A program made the translations under genes and the position numbers. Positions 8,097-17,073 of a stretch of 64,000 nt of DNA are shown piece after piece. The first letter of the stretch is position 1, and every line of letters begins with the position of its first letter. The notes beneath the pieces are model-generated. The model had not been told where the DNA came from. It saw only the letters and a program-made list of their open reading frames with translations, and did no database searches. Source of the stretch: Saprospiraceae bacterium (GTDB lineage Bacteria; Bacteroidota; Bacteroidia; Chitinophagales; Saprospiraceae); the NCBI GenBank assembly GCA_041392805.1, contig JAWKLJ010000001.1, positions 3,782,001-3,846,000 on the forward strand, given 5' to 3'.

Positions 8097-9277
8097 TCAG
8101 GTAGGTAATGCCCAATAAACTCTGAATCTCCATCGATAATCAGACCATCTCTACGGCGGAAGGATAAGGCACAAGCGTGATCTACGAAATAAATGCCTGC
8201 TTGATAGTATTCATTGTCGCCATCTTTGGGCAATTCTTCATAAGCTTGGTATATAGAAGGAAAATGGCCATATTCTCCTTCGCAATCTTCTAGGCATTGT
8301 CCATTGGAATTATAGACCTTAATATTCTCTCCTTCCCTGCCAAAAATAACTTTCTGAACAAAAGGTTTTCGATGAAAATCAGCTTGAGAAAAGCTTGTTT
8401 CCAGGAGTAGTGGATGATTTGGGAAAAGCTCCCAAAGGATTTTTAGCATGGCCTTGGATTGGAATAGCATCGTATAAGCGGGATTGAGTATAACGGCCAA
8501 ATCATTGGTAACGATCTTTGTCAGGATATCCATTAGATCTGGTTCTTCCCAAGCAATAAACTCCCAAGGTACCAATTTGAACCAAAAATCAATAGGCAAA
8601 AATTCATCCCTACCGACGGGCATGAAAATTCCTTCATCAGGAGAAAAGATGATCTTTTCTAAAGGCAAATAAAAAATCTCATACCCAACAGCTTTGGCTG
8701 CATCGGCAATGATATCTACATTCAGTGCATCTTCTTCATAGCCCAGCGAACTAAACAGTATACTAGTGGGGCGATCAGGGTTTTGGTGGCTAAGTCTTTC
8801 GAATTGTCGGCTTAGGCTTGGTGCTAAGCCATTAAACTGGCTAACATTTTTCAGGCCGCTATTACGTAGCAATTCCGCTTGGATAATGACTGTTTCCGGT
8901 ATAACCGTAGCGGTATCAGCATTGTACTCGATAAGCTTAGCTGGTCGGCCATTGATGACCCCAGCGAGGTCAAAACGGCCATAGAGATGCAGGTGTTGAT
9001 GTCGGTTTTCCCAGGTATATTTAATGATTTCAATCGCATTGTCCGGAATACCTGCGTCTTTCCAGCGGTTGTGATCTATGACATGCTGGGCAGCCTTTTC
9101 GTACAACTCATACAATTCGCTACAGGCTTTTTTATAAGCAGTTATTTCTGCGTTTTTTACTTGGAGTAATTCACCAGTAAGGTACTCCATGTCTTCTTCT
9201 CCGAAGTATTCCAAGCCCAGTTTTTGCAATTTTTTATAACTAAGGGCATCGGTTTCAAATAATCGATCTTGGAGCAT
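8093..9277 (-). CDS. Glutathionylspermidine synthase-like ATP-grasp ligase
   Basis: About 394 aa, homologous to the C-terminal synthetase domain of glutathionylspermidine synthetase (GSP_synth family). Visible features are YGRFDLAG and KLIEYNADTATVIPET (the LIEYNADTPT motif of the family), FSSLGYEEDAL, PLDFWFKLVPWEF-like segment with W and K, and the C-terminal YYQAGIYFVDHACALSFRRRDG. There is no amidase domain, so this is a stand-alone ligase that would join a carboxylate to an amine, perhaps a polyamine. ATG 9277 (MLQDRLFETDAL) is preferred to 9340 because it avoids overlapping the upstream ABC exporter gene. It lies 10 bases after that gene in the same direction. Substrate is not proven. 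Confidence 0.82.
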   Translation of the reverse strand: MLQDRLFETDALSYKKLQKLGLEYFGEEDMEYLTGELLQVKNAEITAYKKACSELYELYEKAAQHVIDHNRWKDAGIPDNAIEIIKYTWENRHQHLHLYGRFDLAGVINGRPAKLIEYNADTATVIPETVIIQAELLRNSGLKNVSQFNGLAPSLSRQFERLSHQNPDRPTSILFSSLGYEEDALNVDIIADAAKAVGYEIFYLPLEKIIFSPDEGIFMPVGRDEFLPIDFWFKLVPWEFIAWEEPDLMDILTKIVTNDLAVILNPAYTMLFQSKAMLKILWELFPNHPLLLETSFSQADFHRKPFVQKVIFGREGENIKVYNSNGQCLEDCEGEYGHFPSIYQAYEELPKDGDNEYYQAGIYFVDHACALSFRRRDGLIIDGDSEFIGHYLPD

Positions 9278-9287
9278 CGTTGTGTTT

Positions 9288-11036
9288 TTAAATGCGTGCT
9301 TGATAAGTGTATAGCTCAAAATACCGTCCCTGTTTGTCAATTAATTCCTGGTGATTTCCTCGTTCTGCGATACGACCATTTTCAATGACCAAGATTTGGG
9401 AGGCTTGTCGGATGGTACTCAAACGGTGGGCAATAACAAAAGTGGTGCGCCCTTTCATGAGTTCATTCAAGCTTTTTTGGATCAAAGATTCACTTTGGGT
9501 ATCGAGGTTAGACGTTGCTTCATCAAGAATTATGATTTTTGGATCGGCCAGGATGGCACGAGCAATTGTAATTCGTTGTTTTTGACCGCCCGAAAGTTTG
9601 ACGCCTCTTTCACCGATGAGGGTATCCAATCCATCCTCAAAGCGATCCGTAAATTCATTTACATAGGCGGCTTTAACGGCCTCTAGTAATTGCGCTTCGG
9701 TTGCATCCGGTCGGGGAAAAAGAATATTCTCTCGAATGGTGCCTTCAAAAAGAAAATCATCCTGTAGCACAACGCCTAAATGGCGGCGGTAACTCGATAA
9801 ACTTACGGTGGATAGGTCTATTCCATCAATCGTTATTTTGCCAGCATCTGGATTCAAAAAAGTTGCGGCGAGGCCAGCGATGGTCGACTTGCCCGAGCCA
9901 GAAGACCCTACCAGCGCGGTGACCGAACCCGAAGGCGCTTCAAAACTAATATTGTGTACGACCTCTTTATCTTCTATATAAGCAAAAGAGACGTCCTCAA
10001 ACTTAATATCACCTTTGATGCCGGGCAATTCAACCGTCCTAACGCTTTTATCATCCTCCGGTTCCATATTCATAATTTCCTCGGTTCGATCGAGGCCTGC
10101 AAAAGCTTCCGTCAATTGACTACCAATGTTACTCATTTGTACGATCGGGGCAATCATGAATCCGAGGTAAAGGGTAAAGGACAAAAACTCCCCAAAAGTC
10201 ATATTGCCTTGTATAATTTGATAGCCACCAATGCCCATGATACCGGTAGTGGCTAAACCTAGCAAGAAAGTGGCTGAACTGGTCATGAGTGAAGTCGCTG
10301 TCAAACTCTTTTTTACATTTTGAAATAAAATATCAACACCTTTTTCAAAGATGGCATTCTCTTGTTTTTCGGCATTAAAACCTTTGATCACCCTTACGCC
10401 ATTTAGTGTCTCAACCAAGCGTCCGGTCACCTGTGCATTTAGCACCCCTCGTTCCCTAAAGACAGGGCGGATATATCCAAAGGCCTTCAATGCAATATAG
10501 GCAAAAATGCCAACTGGCACCAACACATAAAGTGTCATCATGGGACTAATGCGAATCAGTAAAAACAGCGACACAACGGCCGTTAAGGTTCCTCCTACTA
10601 ATTGTACCAATCCAGTTCCTACAAGATTACGCACGCCTTCCACATCGGTCATGATTCGCGAGACCAAGGCCCCTGATTTAGTATTATCGAAATAACTAAT
10701 AGGTAAGGATAATATTTTTTGTTGGACCTTAGCACGTAGCTTCGAGATTAAAAATTGAGCCTCTACACTCAGTAATTGGGTCAGCCAATAGGAGGTCACC
10801 GCCTGTACCAAGATAGCGCCACCTACAACCAATAGCAGCACCTTGAGCATTTGCATATCCTTATTGACAATCACATTGTCCATGAGGTACTTACTTGCTC
10901 CGGGCAGCACTAGTCCTGCTAAGCGGCTAATGACAATTAAAACTAATCCGAGTAAGACGATTTTTCTTCTTGGCCAAATAAATTCTCGAAAAGCCTGTGC
11001 AACGGTGACTTTGTTTTTTTTCTTGGAAGTAGACAT
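9288..11036 (-). CDS. ABC exporter, membrane domain fused to ATPase
   Basis: A 582-aa half-transporter of the MsbA/type IV exporter family. The membrane domain covers roughly residues 20-320 with six helices, preceded by a lysine-rich N-terminus (MSTSKKKNKV). The ATPase has Walker A (LVGSSGSGKSTIAG, near residue 378), Q-loop (VVLQDDFLF), signature (KLSGGQKQRITIARAI), Walker B with catalytic Glu (IIILDEATSNLD) and the H-loop (FVIAHRLSTI). It would work as a homodimer exporting lipid or a hydrophobic substrate. It lies upstream of the glutathionylspermidine-synthase-like gene and may share its transcript; the substrate is unknown. Confidence 0.9.
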   Translation of the reverse strand: MSTSKKKNKVTVAQAFREFIWPRRKIVLLGLVLIVISRLAGLVLPGASKYLMDNVIVNKDMQMLKVLLLVVGGAILVQAVTSYWLTQLLSVEAQFLISKLRAKVQQKILSLPISYFDNTKSGALVSRIMTDVEGVRNLVGTGLVQLVGGTLTAVVSLFLLIRISPMMTLYVLVPVGIFAYIALKAFGYIRPVFRERGVLNAQVTGRLVETLNGVRVIKGFNAEKQENAIFEKGVDILFQNVKKSLTATSLMTSSATFLLGLATTGIMGIGGYQIIQGNMTFGEFLSFTLYLGFMIAPIVQMSNIGSQLTEAFAGLDRTEEIMNMEPEDDKSVRTVELPGIKGDIKFEDVSFAYIEDKEVVHNISFEAPSGSVTALVGSSGSGKSTIAGLAATFLNPDAGKITIDGIDLSTVSLSSYRRHLGVVLQDDFLFEGTIRENILFPRPDATEAQLLEAVKAAYVNEFTDRFEDGLDTLIGERGVKLSGGQKQRITIARAILADPKIIILDEATSNLDTQSESLIQKSLNELMKGRTTFVIAHRLSTIRQASQILVIENGRIAERGNHQELIDKQGRYFELYTYQARI

Positions 11037-11098
11037 AAATAGGTGTAGGAGTTAAATGTTGTGTTGAGTGTAGAAACATCTCTCTTTTCCCAAAAGTT

Positions 11099-12421
11099 TT
11101 AAAAAGTCAGAAAGATATAGACTAATATTCCTGCAAAGTATCCAATTAAGGCCAAGAAAGAGATTCGTTTGAGATACCAAATGAAATCTATTTTCAAAAT
11201 CCCCATCATAGCTACCCCTGCTGCTGATCCAATAATCAAGGCGCTACCGCCCGTTCCCGCACAATAGGCTAATAATTCCCAAAAATGATGGTCTTGTGGG
11301 TAAATGTCCATTGAGTACATCCCCATTGCTCCAGCAACTAATGGAACATTATCGACGACGGCGGAGAGTAAACCGATGAGGGTATTGATAATGTAAATAT
11401 TTCCAAAGGTCTGGTCCATAACAAGCGCCAGTTGTTCGAGTTGCCCAGCTGTTTGCAAGCTAGCAACCGCCAATAAGATGCCAAGGAAAAACAATATGCT
11501 TGGCGTGTCTATTCGTCGAATGACAGCTGCTACCTTTAAGCCATCGACCTCTCTTGGCTTTTTATTTCTATGAAGCATCTCGGTTGTTATCCAAAGTATG
11601 CCAAGGCTAAAAAGCATACCCATAAAAGGAGGTAGATGTGTCACATTCTTAAAGACTGGAACAAATAGTAATCCGCCAATGCCCATCCAAAAGACCAATG
11701 CTTGTTCAAAAGTACTGGCATGGGAATCATGTTCAGAAGTGTTGGCAGCTTCTGTCGGTCTTTGGATTTCTCCTTGTTTAGTAAAAGTGATATAAATCAA
11801 GGGGAGAAGCAAGCAAACTATACTAGGTAAAAAGATTTTTAGAATAATATTGAAGGCAGTAATTTGCCCTCCAATCCAAAGCATAATCGTAGTCACATCA
11901 CCAATAGGAGACCAAGCTCCTCCTGCATTTGCCGCTAGAATGACCAAACCACCAAAAAACCATAAGTCTTCCTTTTCTTTTATTAAATTTTTGAGTAAAG
12001 CGGCCATAACAATGCAAGTAGTAAGGTTATCTAAAACAGCCGAAAAGAAAAAAGTAAGGATTGAAATGATCCATAATAACTTAATCTTATGAGTGGTGGT
12101 AATTTTATCTGTTACCACCTTGAAACCATCATGTGCATCTACTAATTCTACAATCGTCATCGCTCCGATTAAGAAAAAGAGAATTTCTGCGATTTCGCCC
12201 ACATGTGTTAGCAAAGCTTCCTCAATGAAATGAGCGGGATCGCCATGAGCTGCAACGATGGTGTTTCCGGCGAAGATGGTCTCTTCCCCTAAAATCAGGA
12301 TGATCCAACAAGTTACACCTGTTAGGATGGCTGAGGCCGCTTTATCTATTTTGAAGGGGTGCTCCATTGCTATCAGAAAATAACCGATAACAAAAGCGAT
12401 TATCATTAATAAGTACATCAC
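11099..12421 (-). CDS. nhaD: Na+/H+ antiporter of the NhaD family
   Basis: A 440-aa polytopic membrane protein of the ion transporter superfamily. Family signatures are FFLIGAMTIVELVDAHDGFKVV, the conserved FFFSAVLDNLTTCIVM helix with its DNLTT motif, AANAGGAWSPIGDVTTIMLW, and the repeat-symmetric LSAVVDNVPLVAGAMGMY and GTGGSALIIGSAAGVAMMG. These two inverted DN-containing segments are diagnostic of NhaD/ArsB-type carriers. It would exchange Na+ or Li+ for protons at the cytoplasmic membrane, fitting a marine or saline habitat. It stands alone, in the same direction as the ABC exporter. Confidence 0.9.
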   Translation of the reverse strand: MMYLLMIIAFVIGYFLIAMEHPFKIDKAASAILTGVTCWIILILGEETIFAGNTIVAAHGDPAHFIEEALLTHVGEIAEILFFLIGAMTIVELVDAHDGFKVVTDKITTTHKIKLLWIISILTFFFSAVLDNLTTCIVMAALLKNLIKEKEDLWFFGGLVILAANAGGAWSPIGDVTTIMLWIGGQITAFNIILKIFLPSIVCLLLPLIYITFTKQGEIQRPTEAANTSEHDSHASTFEQALVFWMGIGGLLFVPVFKNVTHLPPFMGMLFSLGILWITTEMLHRNKKPREVDGLKVAAVIRRIDTPSILFFLGILLAVASLQTAGQLEQLALVMDQTFGNIYIINTLIGLLSAVVDNVPLVAGAMGMYSMDIYPQDHHFWELLAYCAGTGGSALIIGSAAGVAMMGILKIDFIWYLKRISFLALIGYFAGILVYIFLTF

Positions 12422-12587
12422 AAATGATTTATAATTGGAGTTGTAATGTAGCGAATTATCCAGAAGATTAGAATGTTTTTTTGAGTGGATAAAGCGATTT
12501 TATTTCATGGCTCAATTCCAATTAATAGCGTATAAAGGAAAGGGGTTTAGAAATAAATACCCCTATTAGGTATTATTACGAAATAAA

Positions 12588-12752
12588 TCAGGCACCTGGT
12601 TCTTCGATCTGCCTTTCTACCCACTTTTTTAAAATAAGACGCTCCTCAGCACTTAATTTAACCGCTTCTCCTTGTGGCATTCGCTTTTTGACAAAAACCT
12701 GTTTATTATACAAACAATTACTTATTTTTAAGGCATTTCCAACTTTGACATT
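12588..12752 (-). pseudogene. Relic tail of a haem-binding c-type cytochrome-like protein
   Basis: On the minus strand a short frame reads ISNCLYNKQVFVKKRMPQGE, then AVKLSAEERLILKKWVERQ and a stop at 12588-12590. This is the typical end of planctomycete-type cytochrome c domains, where a MPxG loop precedes LSxEExxxLKxW. No haem CxxCH site or proper start remains, and the frame runs into the 5' end of the opposite-strand gene at 12753. It is either a gene relic or chance similarity; the next gene carries a complete version of the same type of domain. The rest of the gap 12422-12752 shows nothing I can identify. Confidence 0.4.
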
Positions 12753-15599
12753 ATGGAATTGCTGCTTCTTTCTTGGCCTTTTGAATTATTAGGGCGTTTT
12801 CATCCGCTACTGGTCCATTTTCCCATAGGTTTATTGATCGGGACTTTCCTCTTGGAAGGCTGGACCCGTTTTCGCAGAAAAGAAAGCCATATGGCTGGTA
12901 TGGTTTACTTGGGGGCCCTGACAGCGGTAATGGCCGCAGTCATGGGTGGATTGTTACTGGCATCAGGAACCTATACAGGGGAGCTTATCAATGTGCATCA
13001 ATTTACTGGCTATTTGACAGCTGGCTTAGCTACCATTACGGCGGGTTTGTATTTCCAAAGAAGCAAAATAGCGAGTTGGATTCCATTTTCTTCCTTGGGT
13101 TTGAGTTGCCTGGTGCTGGCGATAGCCGGGCACTTTGGTGCTAGTATTACCCACGGTGCCGACTACCTCTCTGCTGTTTTGCCAACGAATAAAATACCTG
13201 CAAGAGATGCAGGATTGATGGAAAGCTTATCTGCTTTTGCGGAGGGAGATGAGATACCACTTGACCAGCTTGATCGGCTGAACCTTGAGGTACGTGCCAT
13301 TTTTGCACATAACTGTTATCAATGCCATAGTAGCGAAAAACAAAAAGGCGACCTGGCCCTTGACACCAAAAAAGGTGTTTTTGCCGGTGGCGAAAGCGGG
13401 CCCATTCTGGAAGCGGGGAATGCGGAGCACAGTGAACTCATTAGGCGGTTGACTATCGATAGAAGCGATGAGGACGCAATGCCACCCAAGGGCAAATCGC
13501 TTAGCCGGGAGGAAATTGAATTGATTCGTTTGTGGATCGACCGAGGAGCTCATTGGGCGGATAAATCCTTAAAAGTTTTTCGGGAAGCGGAATTGGCTTT
13601 GCATAAACCACCCTTACCGGAAGCCCCTGCATCAATAGTACATCCGGTTGATCGCTTTGTCAACCATTACTTCGCAGAACAAGGCGTCAAATGGCCAGAA
13701 CTGATTGACGACCGCACATTTATACGCCGAGCCTATCTGGATATTACGGGATTATTGCCCAGTCCAGCAGCCGTTAAAGGGTTTATAGCGGATCAGTCGT
13801 CGGAAAAAAGAGCACATTTAATAGCGGCGTTACTGTCGGATAAACAGAATTATGCGCTTCATTGGCTGAGTTTTTGGAACGACCTTTTGCGGAATGACTA
13901 TTCTGGTCCCGGCTATATCACAGGAGGGCGAAAACAAATTACAGATTGGCTCTACACCGCCCTTATAGAAGAAAAGCCTTATAATAAAATGGTTGCTGAA
14001 TTGGTTAACCCTGGTCCCGACTCGGAAGGGTTTATCAAAGGAATCCAGTGGAGAGGGGAAATAAATGCCAGCCAACGCACTGAATTGCAGGCCGCTCAGA
14101 ATGTTTCCCAATCGCTGCTAGGGCTCAACCTGAAATGTGCTTCTTGCCACAACAGCTTTGTGAACAACCTTACCTTGGACCAAGCCTATGGCTTCGCCAG
14201 CATTTTTGCCGAAGCGCCTTTGCAGATTTACCGCTGTGATAAGCCTACCGAAAGGATGGCGCAGGCTGCTTTCCTTTTTCCGCAACTCGGAGAGGTGAAC
14301 GGTGACAGCCTCAAGGAGCGCCTAGCCCAATTGGCAGCAGTCATGGTCCAACCCGACAATGGCCGCCTTTACCGGACTATTGTCAATCGCTTTTGGGATA
14401 AACTGCTCGGTCGTGGCATTGTGGCGCCTGTTGACGAAATGGATAATATCCCTTGGAGCCAGGATTTATTGGACTGGCTCGCCTCTGATTTTATTGAAAA
14501 GGGGTATGACTTTCGGCAGTTATTAACACAAATTATGACCTCTAGGGCCTATCAGCTACCTGCTGTAGCCTACCCTTCTCCGACCTATTTATTGTCTAAT
14601 ACTTTTGTATTTAAAGGCCCTGCGCTTCGGCGTTTAACCGCCGAACAAATGGTGGATGCTTTCAGCCAGACGATCACGCCCTTGTATCAAAGTGTGGCCT
14701 ATGACCCTGAGAGTCGGTCGATGGAGGCCGAATGGATTTGGCATCCTCAAGAAGAAGTGGATCGGAAAGTGCTCCCTTATCCCGGCACGCGTTTATTTCG
14801 AAAAACCTTTTCACTTGAGCGTGGCAAGCAATTGGTTGCTGCGCAGGCTTTGATTACGGCAGATCATTCTTTTCAGCTATCACTGAATGGAAAAATAATT
14901 TCAGCTGGCAAGGACTGGCGCGAGGTGCAAAAACTGGACTTTCCAATAGATTTATTTTCCACAGAAAATTTGATTGCCGTAAAAGGAACCAATGATGGAC
15001 TCATTCCCAATCCAGCAGGTTTACTTTTCCAGCTTCGACTTCAATATGCAGATAGTACCCAGCAGCTTATTTCCTCGGATCGCTCTTGGAAATCTACAGC
15101 AGATACACTTGCCCAAAATTGGACCACTTTGGCTTATGATGACCGAGAATGGACTGCCGTAGAGCGGCAAGGGCGGTTCCAAAAAAGTTATTGGGGGGCC
15201 CTGCTCCGGTTTAGGTTTGAATCCGACACTATTCATCCCGCTTTTGCTAGAGCAGGATTGGTACAACAGGATGATTTTATGAAAACCTTGGCCCGGCCTA
15301 CCCGAGAAAATGTGGCGACTCAGCGTGACCAGGAAGCTACGCTTTTGCAAGCGTTGATGTTGACTAACAGCAAGTTTTTTCACGAAAACATTGCCCGGGG
15401 TGCAAGACAATGGCTGGAAAAGTCAGGCGACGAACCAGGCGCCTTGGTCGAAGCACTTTATTGGAAAGCTTTGGGGCGGTCGCCTACCCGGAAAGAACGC
15501 AAAAGGTTGCTACAGGAGTTGGAAGGCCTCCCCGACCCTAGAGGTTTGGAGGACATCATTTGGGCCTTGGTATTGTTACCGGAATTTCAGTTTATTTAA
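12753..15599 (+). CDS. DUF2231-cytochrome c-DUF1549-DUF1553 fusion protein
   Basis: A 948-aa protein. Residues 1-150 are four to five membrane helices of the DUF2231 type (RFHPLLVHFPIGLLIG, with the HPLLVHFPI motif that may bind haem). Residues 180-275 are a planctomycete-type cytochrome c domain with the haem site CYQCH (C188, C191, H192) and the distal Met loop AMPPKGKSLS. DUF1549 follows (VDRFVNHYFAEQGVKWP, RRAYLDITGLLPSP) with a second CASCH site at C462/C465. DUF1553 ends the protein (RTIVNRFWDKLLGRGIV, LTNSKFFHENIARGAR), with an inserted beta-sandwich near residues 640-840. It is the Bacteroidota version of the secreted enzymes paired with DUF1501 proteins, as in the next gene 16 bases downstream. 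The pair is probably involved in polymer breakdown or redox chemistry at the membrane; substrate unknown. Confidence 0.85.
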   Translation: MELLLLSWPFELLGRFHPLLVHFPIGLLIGTFLLEGWTRFRRKESHMAGMVYLGALTAVMAAVMGGLLLASGTYTGELINVHQFTGYLTAGLATITAGLYFQRSKIASWIPFSSLGLSCLVLAIAGHFGASITHGADYLSAVLPTNKIPARDAGLMESLSAFAEGDEIPLDQLDRLNLEVRAIFAHNCYQCHSSEKQKGDLALDTKKGVFAGGESGPILEAGNAEHSELIRRLTIDRSDEDAMPPKGKSLSREEIELIRLWIDRGAHWADKSLKVFREAELALHKPPLPEAPASIVHPVDRFVNHYFAEQGVKWPELIDDRTFIRRAYLDITGLLPSPAAVKGFIADQSSEKRAHLIAALLSDKQNYALHWLSFWNDLLRNDYSGPGYITGGRKQITDWLYTALIEEKPYNKMVAELVNPGPDSEGFIKGIQWRGEINASQRTELQAAQNVSQSLLGLNLKCASCHNSFVNNLTLDQAYGFASIFAEAPLQIYRCDKPTERMAQAAFLFPQLGEVNGDSLKERLAQLAAVMVQPDNGRLYRTIVNRFWDKLLGRGIVAPVDEMDNIPWSQDLLDWLASDFIEKGYDFRQLLTQIMTSRAYQLPAVAYPSPTYLLSNTFVFKGPALRRLTAEQMVDAFSQTITPLYQSVAYDPESRSMEAEWIWHPQEEVDRKVLPYPGTRLFRKTFSLERGKQLVAAQALITADHSFQLSLNGKIISAGKDWREVQKLDFPIDLFSTENLIAVKGTNDGLIPNPAGLLFQLRLQYADSTQQLISSDRSWKSTADTLAQNWTTLAYDDREWTAVERQGRFQKSYWGALLRFRFESDTIHPAFARAGLVQQDDFMKTLARPTRENVATQRDQEATLLQALMLTNSKFFHENIARGARQWLEKSGDEPGALVEALYWKALGRSPTRKERKRLLQELEGLPDPRGLEDIIWALVLLPEFQFI

Positions 15600-15615
15600 A
15601 TAATGTGATCAAGTC

Positions 15616-17058
15616 ATGGAGATGGATCAAAACCACCAACTTTCCCGTCGTTCGTTTCTGGACAAAATGAAGCAGGCCAGTCTTGCGGCCATGGCTACCT
15701 CTTTACCGACGGCTAGCTTTTTGTCTTCCTGCCAAAAACAAGAAGGGATCCCTTCAACGGCGGATGCAGTGATCTTGCTGTGGATGGCTGGCGGCATGTG
15801 TCATACCGAAACCTTTGACCCCAAGACTTACACCCCATTTGTCAAGGGGATGGAAAGCAAGCGGGTGGTCAGCACTTTCCCTTCTATTCCAACGGCACTT
15901 GATGGATTATCTTTTTCAGAAGGATTGGAATCCATTGCCGGTGTAATGGATAAAGGAACGATTATTCGATCCTATCGCGCAGCTGATTTAGGGCATATCC
16001 TCCATACCCGACATCAGTACCATTGGCACACCTGTTATGAGCCACCACAATCGGTACAGCCACCCCATATTGGCGCTTGGATTGCTAAAGAATTAGGACC
16101 ACTTAATCCTGTTATTCCTCCATTTATCGACATTGGTCAGCGCTTTACGGTGGGAGAAGGAGAAGAGCTAAAAGCATTCCATTCAGCTGGCTTTCTGGGA
16201 ACGGAGTTTGGTCCCTTTTTTATTCCAGATCCGAGTTTGGGTTTGGAAAGTGTTAAGCCACCCCGAGGAATGGATCTTCAACGTTTTGAAAGTCGGAATA
16301 AGTTGTACCAAGATTTAATCAAAAAGAGTCCATTCGCCGCAAATGGCAGTACTTATCAGCAGGAATCGCTAATGCAGTCCATGGAACGCGCCTATGGCCT
16401 CTTAAAATCACCAGATGCTGCCGCCTTTGACTTGAACCAAGAACCTCGGGCCTCTTATGACAATTATAATACGGGGCGCTTCGGCTTAGGCTGCCTCCTT
16501 GCTCGCCGCCTCGTCGAACAAGGCGCTCGATTTATCAGTGTAACCACTGAATATGAACCCTTTTTAGGATGGGATACCCATGAAAATGGACATACTCGAT
16601 TAGCGGCTATGAAAAAGGTTATAGACCGTCCCATTGCCCAATTGATTCAGGATCTTGACGAGCGGGGGCTGCTGGATCGTACCTTGGTGATCTTGGCGAG
16701 CGAATTTAGCCGAGATATGCTAATGGAGGGCCGTCCTGGTCAGAAAGTGCAGGATCAAGTTAATGTTCCGGATCAGGTGGAAAGCCTGAAACATTATGGG
16801 ATGCATCGTCATTTTACAGATGGTTGTTCTATTTTGATGTGGGGTGGAGGTATCAAACGAGGCTTTGTGTATGGCCAGACAGCGGATGAGCGCCCTTTCA
16901 AGGCCGTCACGGAACCCGTGGTTATCGATCAGGTACACCAAACGATATACCACGCGCTGGGCATTCCTCCAGAGACGAATTATGTCATTGAGCAACGCCC
17001 ATTTTATACTACCCCAGATGGTGAGGGAAAGGTAATAAAGGAAGTACTACAGTCATAA
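15616..17058 (+). CDS. DUF1501 family protein
   Basis: A 480-aa exported protein of the DUF1501 family, which has an alkaline-phosphatase/sulfatase-like fold. The N-terminus carries a twin-arginine signal (LSRRSFLDKMKQASLAAMAT) followed by SCQ. Family motifs are LWMAGGMCHTETFDPK, TRHQYHWHTCYEPPQ, FGLGCLLARRLVEQGARFIS and the Asp/Glu-rich active-site region GWDTHENGH and VILASEFSR. It lies 16 bases after the DUF1549/DUF1553 gene, the usual two-gene unit. Export folded via Tat suggests a bound cofactor or metal. Confidence 0.88.
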   Translation: MEMDQNHQLSRRSFLDKMKQASLAAMATSLPTASFLSSCQKQEGIPSTADAVILLWMAGGMCHTETFDPKTYTPFVKGMESKRVVSTFPSIPTALDGLSFSEGLESIAGVMDKGTIIRSYRAADLGHILHTRHQYHWHTCYEPPQSVQPPHIGAWIAKELGPLNPVIPPFIDIGQRFTVGEGEELKAFHSAGFLGTEFGPFFIPDPSLGLESVKPPRGMDLQRFESRNKLYQDLIKKSPFAANGSTYQQESLMQSMERAYGLLKSPDAAAFDLNQEPRASYDNYNTGRFGLGCLLARRLVEQGARFISVTTEYEPFLGWDTHENGHTRLAAMKKVIDRPIAQLIQDLDERGLLDRTLVILASEFSRDMLMEGRPGQKVQDQVNVPDQVESLKHYGMHRHFTDGCSILMWGGGIKRGFVYGQTADERPFKAVTEPVVIDQVHQTIYHALGIPPETNYVIEQRPFYTTPDGEGKVIKEVLQS

Positions 17059-17073
17059 GGGGTATTCCCGGAC

